From Candidatus Poribacteria bacterium (GTDB taxonomy: Bacteria > Abyssobacteria > SURF-5): a stretch of 7,511 bases of DNA. Positions 1 to 6,922 of this stretch are shown here, one piece after another; the first letter of the stretch is position 1; the number at the start of each line of letters is the position of its first letter. The translations under genes were made by a program, and so were the position numbers. The stretch spans positions 1-7,511 of the forward strand of contig JACRIR010000012.1 in assembly GCA_016215705.1 (NCBI GenBank). The letters run 5' to 3'. Below the pieces are notes generated by a model that saw only the letters and a program-made list of their open reading frames with translations, had not been told where the DNA came from and did no database searches.

Positions 1-1631
1 ATGGGCAGCTTTTCTTTTCCCTGGGAATGCTCAATCCCCTTCTCTGCAATTCTCTGCGAGGGCGCAAAGGCCGTAAATTCGGGCTTGGAGGCAAAGTGTT
101 TGAGAGCCTCTTCGTATTGCTGTTTCGCCAATTCACGCTTCCCGAGTCGATCTGCCAGGATACCTCGCGAAACAAGCGCGACTCCGCGAACATCGAACGG
201 CGCAGCCGGATCGACAGCCTGCTCCAATACCGCGTATGCGCCTTCGTTATCTCCCAATGCGTCCCGTGTCGATGCGCTGCCGAGGACTAACCGTCGAGTA
301 TCGAGGGTGGATAGCTTACCGGCGAGCAAATCGTCCCACGCTTTCCGCGCATCTTGAAACTTCCGCGCTCGATGCAGTTCGAGCACGCGTCGGGTCGCAC
401 GGATTTCTTCGCTCTCGGCATTGAGAGCCCCGCTGATGAGCGCTTCGCTCGCAGGAAGGCTCGGCTGATCCGTCTTTGATCCGAGAGTAAACGGAACGAA
501 AGAGCCGAATGGCGCATGCGGCTGCATCTTGGCTGAATGCCAAAGTGTGCGCGTAGCCGGCTGTACGACGGCTGAATTTAGAACGCCAAGATTCGCGACA
601 GTGGACGCATTCGCGAAATTCTCCCCGGTCCGGTCCCTCAGAATCTCAGCCGCTATCTCTGGTGTAATGCTCCCCAGATGCCTGCGCACGGCATTCTCCA
701 TCCCGGCTCGCCGGCTGAATGAATCCGGGTGTCGATAACGGTCGTACGGAATCATCTCAGATGTTCTTGCATGATTTGCCTGAGCGAACCAATCACCGTC
801 GGGAGTACCGCGCTCAGGCCGGAAAACTGCACATCTGTTCGGAGTGCATTCGACCATCGCAATATCGCCCGAGGCATCGGCAAGCACGAGGAACGCCGAG
901 ATACCTCTCCGCTTCGGCGCCGAAATAATTTGAATAGCCTCCTCGACGGTCCTTGCCTTCTGAAGCGCTCGCCGATGCGGCCACGATGGAAAGAAGAAGC
1001 TGACTTGCGGGTCGCTTACGAAAAAGTTCAGCGAGATTGCCAGACCCGCTTCATTCACACCCACTGTTGGCAGTCCCACAAGCGGCCAGCCGGCAAAAAT
1101 ATAGTCAAGGTCATCACCGTCCGGATGATAAATGGCAACCAACGGTTTGCGCCGGCCAAAGCCGTCGCCCCAGTCGACGTTTCTCCCGATGAGCGCTTGT
1201 CCATCGGCGGTAGCGCTGCGGGTGGCGGCAAAAACCGTCGAACCCGCGGCGAGACTCAGGATGGATCGCATGACGTTCCTCGGCGGCACACCGAGAACGG
1301 AAGCCATGCCGGCAATTTCCTCATGGAAGCCGCTGTCCTCGCCGATCGGCGCGAGGCCGTTGTACAGCGGCATATAGATGCTATTGAAAAGGAAACCACC
1401 CACACCCGCTTTGGAAACGAGATGCCTATAATCCTCAAGCTGGTAGTCATAAACTCGCCGCAAGTCCGGCCCCAAAAGCTCCGCCTGCTGGCGGCCCATC
1501 TCGCGGTACGGCCCATAAAGATGAAGAACAATCAGGTCGCCGACGTCCTCACGCCGTGGCTCCTCTCCTGAGGCCGACACCGCAGGCAATATGACCAACA
1601 CAATCAACAGCAATGCGAGCGCTCTTCTCAT
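1..1631 (-). CDS. C45-like Ntn acyltransferase/hydrolase with TPR-like tail, Ser in place of the catalytic Cys (partial, runs off the left edge)
   Basis: An open frame of 543 codons runs from ATG at 1631 to the window edge with no stop. Residues 1-20 form a Sec signal peptide (MRR, hydrophobic core, VSA cleavage site), so the product is probably exported. The body resembles the C45 acyl-CoA:6-aminopenicillanate acyltransferase family: a YREMGRQQAELL motif near 42-53, the junction AAGSTVFA at 128-135, then ATADGQALIGRNVDW at 140-154, NEAGLAIS near 193-200 and ANH at 285-287. In fungal acyltransferase the chain self-cleaves before Cys103 and Asp121 is important; here D153 aligns with Asp121, and S131 replaces the Cys. 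Residues about 405-520 look like TPR helices (e.g. LGKRELAKQQYEEAL). The start at 1631 is chosen for its GGGAGG site (1639-1644, 7-nt gap) and signal peptide; an in-frame ATG at 1706 with AAAGGTGA (1711-1718) is the alternative. The substrate is unknown; amide hydrolysis or acyl transfer is inferred. The 3' end is missing. Confidence 0.85.
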   Translation of the reverse strand, partial: MRRALALLLIVLVILPAVSASGEEPRREDVGDLIVLHLYGPYREMGRQQAELLGPDLRRVYDYQLEDYRHLVSKAGVGGFLFNSIYMPLYNGLAPIGEDSGFHEEIAGMASVLGVPPRNVMRSILSLAAGSTVFAATRSATADGQALIGRNVDWGDGFGRRKPLVAIYHPDGDDLDYIFAGWPLVGLPTVGVNEAGLAISLNFFVSDPQVSFFFPSWPHRRALQKARTVEEAIQIISAPKRRGISAFLVLADASGDIAMVECTPNRCAVFRPERGTPDGDWFAQANHARTSEMIPYDRYRHPDSFSRRAGMENAVRRHLGSITPEIAAEILRDRTGENFANASTVANLGVLNSAVVQPATRTLWHSAKMQPHAPFGSFVPFTLGSKTDQPSLPASEALISGALNAESEEIRATRRVLELHRARKFQDARKAWDDLLAGKLSTLDTRRLVLGSASTRDALGDNEGAYAVLEQAVDPAAPFDVRGVALVSRGILADRLGKRELAKQQYEEALKHFASKPEFTAFAPSQRIAEKGIEHSQGKEKLP

Positions 1632-1844
1632 TGTGCTGCCTCCCATCGTGGATATTTGTTTGATGCGCAGACGGGCAATTTTCCTATGATGGCTTTCATC
1701 CGACATACAATCACCTTTCTTGAGCAACATAAAGGAAGTGAACCTTTGAGCCGACACGGCGAATATTCTATACCTTTTGATGAACCGGACACAAGCTGGA
1801 CGAAGGAAAGGGGTGTGCAACATAAAAGGTGCTTAAGCCCACGT

Positions 1845-1873
1845 TTGACAACATCCCTCGCGGGCCCTATAAT
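1845..1873 (+). promoter_or_regulatory. Consensus sigma70-type promoter upstream of the penicillin-acylase gene
   Basis: The -35 box TTGACA (1845-1850) and -10 box TATAAT (1868-1873) both match the sigma70 consensus in all six positions, with the optimal 17-nt spacer. Transcription would start near 1880, giving a leader of about 185 nt before the GTG at 2065. That leader contains the long palindrome. The sequence match is exact; use in the cell is inferred. Confidence 0.75.
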
Positions 1874-1956
1874 TGCTTCTGTTTACACCCCGGCATAATC
1901 TCAGAGAAGAATATCTGTTCTTCGCAGGACATTCTCTGGAAAACTGGTGATCGTTT

Positions 1957-2003
1957 CCCTTAATTCGGGGACACCATGTCGCATGGTGTCCCCGAATTAA
2001 GGG
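1957..2003. repeat. Perfect 47-bp palindrome, REP-like
   Basis: Two perfectly complementary 22-bp arms (1957-1978 and 1982-2003) flank the 3-nt loop TCG. The left arm begins CCCTTAATTCGGGGACACC. There is no T-run after either arm, so it is not a standard intrinsic terminator. The TTAATTCGGGGACACC core resembles palindromes that I recall near IS200-like REP-associated tyrosine transposases in many environmental genomes; this is from memory and no transposase is present here. It sits inside the predicted leader of the penicillin-acylase gene, where the RNA would fold into a very stable hairpin. Confidence 0.8.
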
Positions 2004-2064
2004 CTGTTCCTTGCACAGTTAACCATGCCGCAGGCGTAGTCAAGCGCTACCAGGGATTCTGTTC

Positions 2065-4476
2065 GTGAAAAAGTTTCTTATCATCGTTTGCGTCACTTGC
2101 CTCATCATGATAACGGCGGCTTCTGTCGCCTTCTTCTATGGACGCAAAATGTTGGCCGCCTCGCTGCCCCGGATATCCGGCGAATTGTCATTGCCGGGTC
2201 TCTCCAAACAAGTTGAAATCTATCGCGACGAATACGGAATACCCCACGTCTATGCTCAGAATGAAGACGACTTGATGTTCGCTGTCGGCTTCGTCTGCGC
2301 GCAAGACCGCCTCTTTCAAATGGACATCATGCGCCGCGCAGCCACCGGCCGGCTGGCGGAAATCTTCGGTGAAAGCATTCTCGAGTCCGACCTGCTGGTG
2401 CGAACGGTTGGATTCGAGCAGATAGCGAAACGCCAACTCACCTATTCTTCTCCCGCGACCCTCGCAATGCTGCGCGCATATTCTAGCGGAGTGAACGCCT
2501 GCGTCGACCGTCTTGACGCCTTGCCACCCGAATTCCGAATGCTCGGATACCGGCCCGAACGCTGGCAGCCGACCGACACACTCGCAATATCGCGATTGCT
2601 CGCGTGGCAGCTTTCTTTCAATTTCGAGAGCGAAATCGTCATGCTCAAGATCGCCGCCAGGCTTGGGCTGCGCCGCGCCCTCGAACTTGGTCCTGCATAT
2701 CCGCCAACAGGGCCTTTCATTGTTCCCGCAGCAATCAGCGAGAATCCGCCCCCAATGCCGGAGGTGGCCGAAGGCGTGCGTCTGCTCGATGCGATTGTCG
2801 GTTCCCCCGGTGGAAGCAACAGTTGGGTGATAGGCCCGTCCTTGTCGAAAAGCAACGCCCCGATTCTTGCAAATGATCCGCACCTGAGCGGCACACGGAT
2901 GCCCTCGCTGTGGTACTATGTCCATCTTGTCGGCGGCGGCTACGATGTTATTGGTGGCCTTGTTCCCGGCACTCCGCTCCCCATGCTTGGGCACAACCGC
3001 AGAATCGGTTGGGGCCTGACCAACATGACTGCCGATATCCAGGACCTGTTCATCGAGCGTCTGAACCCGCAAGACCTCAAAGAGTACGAGTATGACGGCA
3101 GATGGGTTGAGATGGATACAAGAACCGAGCGCATCTCGTTCCGCGTGGCCAAACGCAAACTCTCGTATATCGAAAAAGAAATCAAACGCACGATACATGG
3201 CCCGCTCTTGAACGACATTGTCCCCGGTGTGGCTGACGCGATCAGCTTGAGCTGGACCGGCTTTGAGCCCACTCTCGAGTTCGAGAGCTTGCCCGCTATC
3301 AGTAGGGCCGGGAATTGGAGCGAGTTCTGCCTCGCGCTCAGCAAGTTCGGGGTTGCGCCGCAAAATTTCATCTATGCCGACGTTGATGGGAACATCGGAT
3401 ACTATGGCGCAGGGATCGTTCCCATCCGCTCCACCGGGATCGGAATATATCCGCTGAAGGGGTGGACAAGCGAGACCGCATGGAAAGGATTCATTCCTTT
3501 TGAAGAGATGCCCCACGTTTTGAATCCGATTGAAGGCTTTATTGTCACTGCCAACAACCGGGTAATCGGAAGCGAATACAACCGCTTCCTGGGGGCCGAG
3601 TGGGCCCCGAGGTTCCGCTACGAGAGGATAGAGGAACTTATCAAGGCGCAAGACAAGCACGATTCGCAGGATATTGCGCAAATGCAGGGCGACTCAACGT
3701 CGCTACTCGCAAAGTTGGTCTGCGAAAGCATCCTGCCGGCTCTCGAAAACCTGCCCGATCAGACGTCGCGCGAAGCGGTCATGCGTCTTAAAGAATGGAA
3801 TTTCGACAACTCTGCCGACAGTGTCGCGGCCACCATTTACCACGAGTTCTTCCTGAAATTCACCATGAACACGTTTGTCGATGAAATGGGGGAGGAGTTG
3901 GCCAAGGAATATCTTGAAGACTACTACTTGTGGCTCGAAAGGTTTGTTTCGCTCATGCAGGATGGGTCGCGCTGGTTCGATGACGTTCGCACCGAAAAGA
4001 TCGAGACAAGGGACGACATGGCTGCCAGAAGCTTTCAGCAGGCCGTTTCAACGCTCGAGGAAAAACTGGGAAGCGATATCTCAAAATGGCGATGGGGTCG
4101 CATGCACACCGTGGAACTCCGCCATCCGCTCGATCGCAACCGGATCGTTAAAGCGCTGTTTAATATGGGGCCATTTCCGTTTCCGGGCGATGGCGAAACA
4201 ATAAATCGGGCCACCTTCGATTTCAATCAGCCGTATCTTGTGACCATGACCGCTTCAATCAGGCACATCATGGATTTCTCGCACGTGCAGAACACCCTCG
4301 GGATTCACACAAGCGGACAATCCGGCAATCCCTCAAGCCACCACTACTCCGATCTCTCCCAGAAGTGGCTCAAAGGTGAATACATACATTTGATGATGGA
4401 CCGGGAAGATTTTTCCGAAGGAGTCGAAGGGCGCCTAATCTTGAAACCCGTACACCATGTGACACGGCGAGATTAA
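2065..4476 (+). CDS. Penicillin-acylase-family (peptidase S45) amidohydrolase, membrane-anchored or exported
   Basis: This 803-residue protein has the usual length of S45 penicillin acylases, Ntn hydrolases that cleave amide bonds of penicillins, acyl-homoserine lactones or other N-acyl compounds after self-processing into two chains. Residues 3-24 form a hydrophobic signal peptide or anchor. The A-chain signature is clear (IYRDEYGIPHVYAQNEDDLMFAVGF near 52-76, CAQDRLFQMDIMRR at 78-91). The nucleophile motif GGSNSW spans 249-254, with S251 (codon 2815-2817) the expected new N-terminus of the B chain; LANDPHL follows at 268-274. YADVDGNIGYYGAG (437-450), TANNR (495-499) and SGNPSSHHYSDLSQKW near the C-terminus are also family hallmarks. 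The GTG start at 2065 follows AGGGA (2052-2056, 8-nt gap) and yields a clean MKK signal. No key residue is missing, so it looks active; the natural substrate cannot be read from sequence. It is divergent to another Ntn-type gene. Confidence 0.93.
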   Translation: MKKFLIIVCVTCLIMITAASVAFFYGRKMLAASLPRISGELSLPGLSKQVEIYRDEYGIPHVYAQNEDDLMFAVGFVCAQDRLFQMDIMRRAATGRLAEIFGESILESDLLVRTVGFEQIAKRQLTYSSPATLAMLRAYSSGVNACVDRLDALPPEFRMLGYRPERWQPTDTLAISRLLAWQLSFNFESEIVMLKIAARLGLRRALELGPAYPPTGPFIVPAAISENPPPMPEVAEGVRLLDAIVGSPGGSNSWVIGPSLSKSNAPILANDPHLSGTRMPSLWYYVHLVGGGYDVIGGLVPGTPLPMLGHNRRIGWGLTNMTADIQDLFIERLNPQDLKEYEYDGRWVEMDTRTERISFRVAKRKLSYIEKEIKRTIHGPLLNDIVPGVADAISLSWTGFEPTLEFESLPAISRAGNWSEFCLALSKFGVAPQNFIYADVDGNIGYYGAGIVPIRSTGIGIYPLKGWTSETAWKGFIPFEEMPHVLNPIEGFIVTANNRVIGSEYNRFLGAEWAPRFRYERIEELIKAQDKHDSQDIAQMQGDSTSLLAKLVCESILPALENLPDQTSREAVMRLKEWNFDNSADSVAATIYHEFFLKFTMNTFVDEMGEELAKEYLEDYYLWLERFVSLMQDGSRWFDDVRTEKIETRDDMAARSFQQAVSTLEEKLGSDISKWRWGRMHTVELRHPLDRNRIVKALFNMGPFPFPGDGETINRATFDFNQPYLVTMTASIRHIMDFSHVQNTLGIHTSGQSGNPSSHHYSDLSQKWLKGEYIHLMMDREDFSEGVEGRLILKPVHHVTRRD

Positions 4477-4663
4477 TTTGCCCCTCTGATAAAGGGTTAA
4501 CGAAGGCAGTACGAAGGTGAGCGACGCCAGAACACGACAAGACTGGTTCCCCTCCAATCAAAGAGGTAACGAAGGTTTGCGACGCCGGGACACGGAGGAA
4601 ATAGTTCCTCCTTTCACTAAAGGGGGGATTTCCCCTAAGCACGCTCGGTAAGTTGGGGAAGAC
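4477..4663. repeat. Spacer with a duplicated 26-bp element and small hairpins
   Basis: Two copies of a 26-bp element lie at 4511-4536 and 4569-4594, identical at 22 of 26 positions (shared blocks ACGAAGGT, GCGACGCC and ACACG) with a 58-bp period. An extra ACGAAGG at 4500-4506 precedes the first copy. Small inverted repeats surround the copies: CCCT/AGGG (4482-4485, 4493-4496), CCTC/GAGG (4551-4554, 4563-4566) and an 8-bp stem at 4607-4614 with 4619-4626, loop CACT. A GGGG-ATTT-CCCC hairpin (4624-4635) overlaps the last and is mutually exclusive with it. I see no T-run for a terminator and no clear promoter, so read-through from the upstream gene is possible. Confidence 0.6.
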
Positions 4664-5794
4664 ATGAAAACGAAAGCATCGACAGGCGATTACTTCAGAA
4701 ACATCCTTCAAACTCGAACCGACTATCTCCGCGATTTCAAGAAGCGAACCGGCAAGAAGATATTCGGATGCTTTTGCAGCTACACGCCCGAGGAACTCCT
4801 TCACGCAGCAGGCATTCATCCGGTGCGCCTCTTTGGCGGGACCGAGGACATAACTCAGGCCGACACCTTGATGCAAAGCTTCGTTTGCCCGTTTGTGCGA
4901 GGTGTGCTCGACACCGCTCTCAAAGGCGGATTCGACTATCTCGACGGAATCGTGCACGCCTACACGTGCGACGCAACGTGCGGCCTCTTCGGCATCTGGC
5001 AACGCAACATAAAAACCAAGTTCACATATATGTTCTCGCCGCCATATTTCCTGAGCGAAGGCTCTTTGCGTTATCTTGTCAGAGAGCTTAACGCGCTCAG
5101 AAACGCTCTCGAAAAACATTTACAGACTCAAATAACCGACGAATCAATATCGGAAAGCATCGAGCTGTACAACCGCAGGCGCTCTGTATTGAAAAGACTA
5201 TATGGGTTGCGGGCGGCCAATCCCGTTCCCATCTCGGGAAGCGAAACGCTCGAGGTCGTCCTTGCGGGCGCTCTCATGCCGGCCGATGAGTTCTCGGATG
5301 CAGTGGAATCACTCATCCCCGAGATTCTGCGACCGGTCGGATGCGGCCAGGACTCTCATCGCGTGTTCATCTCGGGCAGCGAATTGCACGATCCGGAGAT
5401 TCTCAGGGTCATTGAAGAGGCGGGCGCTACAATAGTCGGCGACGACCTTTGCACCGGCGCCAGAAGCTTCTTCGATCTTGTCGGGCCCGACGGAAATCCC
5501 CTCGAAACGCTTGCGCGTCGCTACATTTCGCGCACACCCTGTCCCAGCCGTTTGCCTGCAAAACGCAGACTTGAGTTTATCCTCGACGGCATGCGCGATA
5601 GCCGGGCCCAATCCCTCATTTTCATAATACAAAAGTTCTGCGATCCCCATCTTGCAGAACAGCCTTTCCTCAGCGAAAAATTGAAAGCGGCCGGCATCCC
5701 CAACATGGTCCTCGAGGTGGAACACCGTCTTGGCCCCAGCCGCGAACAAATCCGCACTCGAGTCCAGGGCTTCCTTGAAATGCTCGAGCACTGA
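4664..5794 (+). CDS. 2-hydroxyacyl-CoA dehydratase-family subunit (HgdB/BcrB-type), orphan
   Basis: The 376-residue protein matches the Fe-S component of 2-hydroxyacyl-CoA dehydratases and benzoyl-CoA reductases. These enzymes use a low-potential electron from an ATP-dependent activator to remove water from, or reduce, CoA thioesters in anaerobes. Visible signatures are FGCFCSYTPEELLHAAG (34-50), HPVRLFGG, FVCPFVRG (73-80), YTCDATCG (100-107), GDDLCTGARS (259-268) and KFCDPH (324-329). Nine cysteines are present; C38, C75, C102, C263 and C326 lie in motifs conserved in the family and are the likely cluster ligands. It is cytoplasmic, with no signal peptide. The ATG at 4664 follows GGGGA (4655-4659) at a short 4-nt gap, so the site is modest. 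Such proteins usually work as a two-subunit pair plus activator, none of which is here. It may pair with subunits encoded elsewhere or be a stand-alone type such as the YjiM or double-cubane-cluster proteins. The substrate is unknown. Confidence 0.88.
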   Translation: MKTKASTGDYFRNILQTRTDYLRDFKKRTGKKIFGCFCSYTPEELLHAAGIHPVRLFGGTEDITQADTLMQSFVCPFVRGVLDTALKGGFDYLDGIVHAYTCDATCGLFGIWQRNIKTKFTYMFSPPYFLSEGSLRYLVRELNALRNALEKHLQTQITDESISESIELYNRRRSVLKRLYGLRAANPVPISGSETLEVVLAGALMPADEFSDAVESLIPEILRPVGCGQDSHRVFISGSELHDPEILRVIEEAGATIVGDDLCTGARSFFDLVGPDGNPLETLARRYISRTPCPSRLPAKRRLEFILDGMRDSRAQSLIFIIQKFCDPHLAEQPFLSEKLKAAGIPNMVLEVEHRLGPSREQIRTRVQGFLEMLEH

Positions 5795-5818
5795 ATTGAG
5801 AAAAAGGCTGATTTGCCG

Positions 5819-5841
5819 CAAAGGCTCAAAGAGCGCAAAGA
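5819..5841. repeat. Dispersed 23-bp repeat, copy 1
   Basis: A purine-rich element (CAAAGGCTCAAAGAGCGC followed by AAAGA) matches 6730-6752 at 20 of 23 positions in the same orientation. Both copies lie outside genes and are followed by a purine-rich tail. No function is evident. Confidence 0.5.
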
Positions 5842-5900
5842 GAAGAATAAGAACGGAAAGATCGGGATGAGATGAAAGAGAAGCGCGTGTTCTCTCCAAT

Positions 5901-5928
5901 CCAAAATCCAAAATCTAAAATCCAAAAT
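5901..5928. repeat. Heptamer tandem repeat, CCAAAAT x4
   Basis: Four consecutive 7-bp units read CCAAAAT, CCAAAAT, CTAAAAT, CCAAAAT, followed by a degenerate ATAAAT that runs into the stop codon of the YceI-family gene at 5934. A partial CCAAT precedes the array. Heptamer arrays of this kind are well known in cyanobacteria and appear in other environmental genomes; the role here is unknown. The 139-bp convergent spacer (5795-5933) also has a weak inverted repeat (AGAGAA 5877-5882, TTCTCT 5890-5895) without a T-run, so it offers no convincing terminator for either gene. Confidence 0.7.
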
Positions 5929-5933
5929 ATAAA

Positions 5934-6596
5934 TCAGTCCGCCAGATCTATATTCGTTCGCGGCGTGGCCACAACATCCATATAGAGGATAGCCTCATCC
6001 TCATTGCGCACCGCTCCCAACATTATGCTGAAAGGCTTTATTCCAAAATCGCTCTGTTTGAACCGGAGTGACGCCTGGCCGCGGAGTTCCTCCCCTTTAT
6101 CACTCACCGTCACGGGAAACGACACCGACCTCTTCACTCCATGAATCGTCAGTTCACCGCTGACAATGTACTTCCCGTCGGATTCCTTTTCTACTTTCGT
6201 CGACTGAAACTTCATTTTCGGAAATCTCGCAACATCCAATTGCTCCGCCGATTCCATTGTTGCCTGAATCTTCTTGCGGTCCTTGTCGCTCACGACTTCA
6301 GTCAGCCCGTACTTCTGGCGAACCGCAGGCTCATCCACTTGCAGCGAATCGGCGCGAGTCTCGACCGACATCGACGTCGCCGATGGGAACTCGGGATCGA
6401 AGCTGGTGCCGCCCGAGAAGTCGGTTGCGCGGATCACGTGATTGTGCGCGAATGCCGCCGCGACCCCGCCCCTGAACAGCCGCACAACCAACTCGCTCTT
6501 GGCGGGATCAATCACATACTGCGCGGCCATTGCCGGACGCGGAATCGCCATTAGTGACACCACGATAGCAAATCCGATGCGTACAAGCTTCAGCAC
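5934..6596 (-). CDS. YceI-family periplasmic protein
   Basis: The 220-residue product has a Sec signal peptide (LVRIGFAIVVSLMAIPRPAMA, cleavage after AMA near residue 24) and a mature domain of about 196 residues. It starts AQYVIDPAKSELVVRLFRGG and continues with FAHNHVIRATDFSGG, FPKMKFQSTKV, VSGELTIHGVKRSVSFPV and KQSDFGIKPFSIMLGAVRNEDEAILYMDV. These are the strands of the YceI lipocalin-like barrel, whose studied members bind isoprenoid lipids; some genomes link the family to acid or osmotic stress. The domain looks complete. The frame extends upstream to another GTG at 6638, but I place the start at the GTG at 6596: GAGGAG sits 6 nt upstream (6603-6608) and this start puts the signal peptide at the N-terminus. 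The extra 14 residues of the longer form would spoil it. The gene is convergent with the dehydratase gene. The ligand is unknown and I see no clear promoter. Confidence 0.9.
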   Translation of the reverse strand: MLKLVRIGFAIVVSLMAIPRPAMAAQYVIDPAKSELVVRLFRGGVAAAFAHNHVIRATDFSGGTSFDPEFPSATSMSVETRADSLQVDEPAVRQKYGLTEVVSDKDRKKIQATMESAEQLDVARFPKMKFQSTKVEKESDGKYIVSGELTIHGVKRSVSFPVTVSDKGEELRGQASLRFKQSDFGIKPFSIMLGAVRNEDEAILYMDVVATPRTNIDLAD

Positions 6597-6729
6597 GATC
6601 AACTCCTCGATCTCCGAGACACAGCCAAATCGATTCACATTCAGGACAAATCAAATTCGCATGTCTTATGCTATTATTTCACGCATTCCCCGATCCGGCC
6701 ATACATATCGGCTCGAAGCTTCCCCATCA

Positions 6730-6752
6730 CAAAGGCGCAATGAACGCAAAGA
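6730..6752. repeat. Dispersed 23-bp repeat, copy 2
   Basis: This copy (CAAAGGCGCAATGAACGC followed by AAAGA) differs from 5819-5841 at three of 23 positions. The two copies flank the YceI-family gene in direct orientation, about 910 bp apart. Confidence 0.5.
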
Positions 6753-6883
6753 AAAAGAGATCCGGAACTGTCTCGTAATTGGTGCACCGCCTTTCGCCTT
6801 CTCCGTGCTGCTAACTCTTAATTTCTTGAAATCTTGTTGTGATTCTTATAACCACAGTTCGATAACTCATTGTCGGCAAATGG

Positions 6884-6903
6884 ATTCCTGCCTTTGCGGG
6901 AAT
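6884..6903. repeat. ATTCC...GGGAAT inverted repeat
   Basis: The sequence ATTCCTGCCTTTGCGGGAAT forms an 8-bp stem (one G-T pair) with loop CTTT, and is followed by GATAAAG. Its layout is close to the Neisseria dRS3 pattern ATTCCC-N8-GGGAAT and to similar dispersed hairpins in other bacteria. It carries no T-run, so a terminator role is unlikely. Single copy in this window. Confidence 0.55.
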
Positions 6904-6922
6904 GATAAAGAAGAGGCTGTTC

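Larger units (their letters stand above)
1632..2064. other. Divergent intergenic control region, no convincing gene
   Basis: This 433-bp stretch separates two divergent genes. It holds the plus-strand promoter at 1845-1873, a small hairpin (GAAGAA at 1906-1911, TTCTTC at 1918-1923) and the 47-bp palindrome at 1957-2003. For the minus-strand gene the best promoter guess is weak: TTGTGT (1789-1794) and TAGAAT (1765-1770), read on the minus strand, with an 18-nt spacer. The in-frame upstream ATG at 1706 of the minus-strand gene also falls here. The only plus-strand frame of note (1656-1898) has no ribosome-binding site or recognisable motif. Confidence 0.6.

Noticed and set aside
729-1571. 280-residue plus-strand open frame
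   Set aside because: It lies opposite the C45-like gene, whose family motifs and signal peptide are clear; this frame has none.
1656-1898. 80-residue plus-strand frame in the divergent spacer
   Set aside because: No ribosome-binding site or known motif, and it spans the consensus promoter at 1845-1873.
1957-2003. Palindrome as an intrinsic terminator
   Set aside because: Neither arm is followed by a T-run, and it lies upstream, not downstream, of the adjacent plus-strand gene.
2188-3681. 497-residue minus-strand open frame
   Set aside because: It is antisense to the intact penicillin-acylase gene, has no recognisable motif and is low-complexity in the way of shadow frames in GC-rich DNA.
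4477-4663. Repeats as a CRISPR array
   Set aside because: Only two degenerate copies, no uniform spacers and no cas genes.
4370-5119. 249-residue minus-strand frame, and the similar one at 5309-5911
   Set aside because: Both are antisense to well-supported genes and show no family signature or ribosome-binding site.
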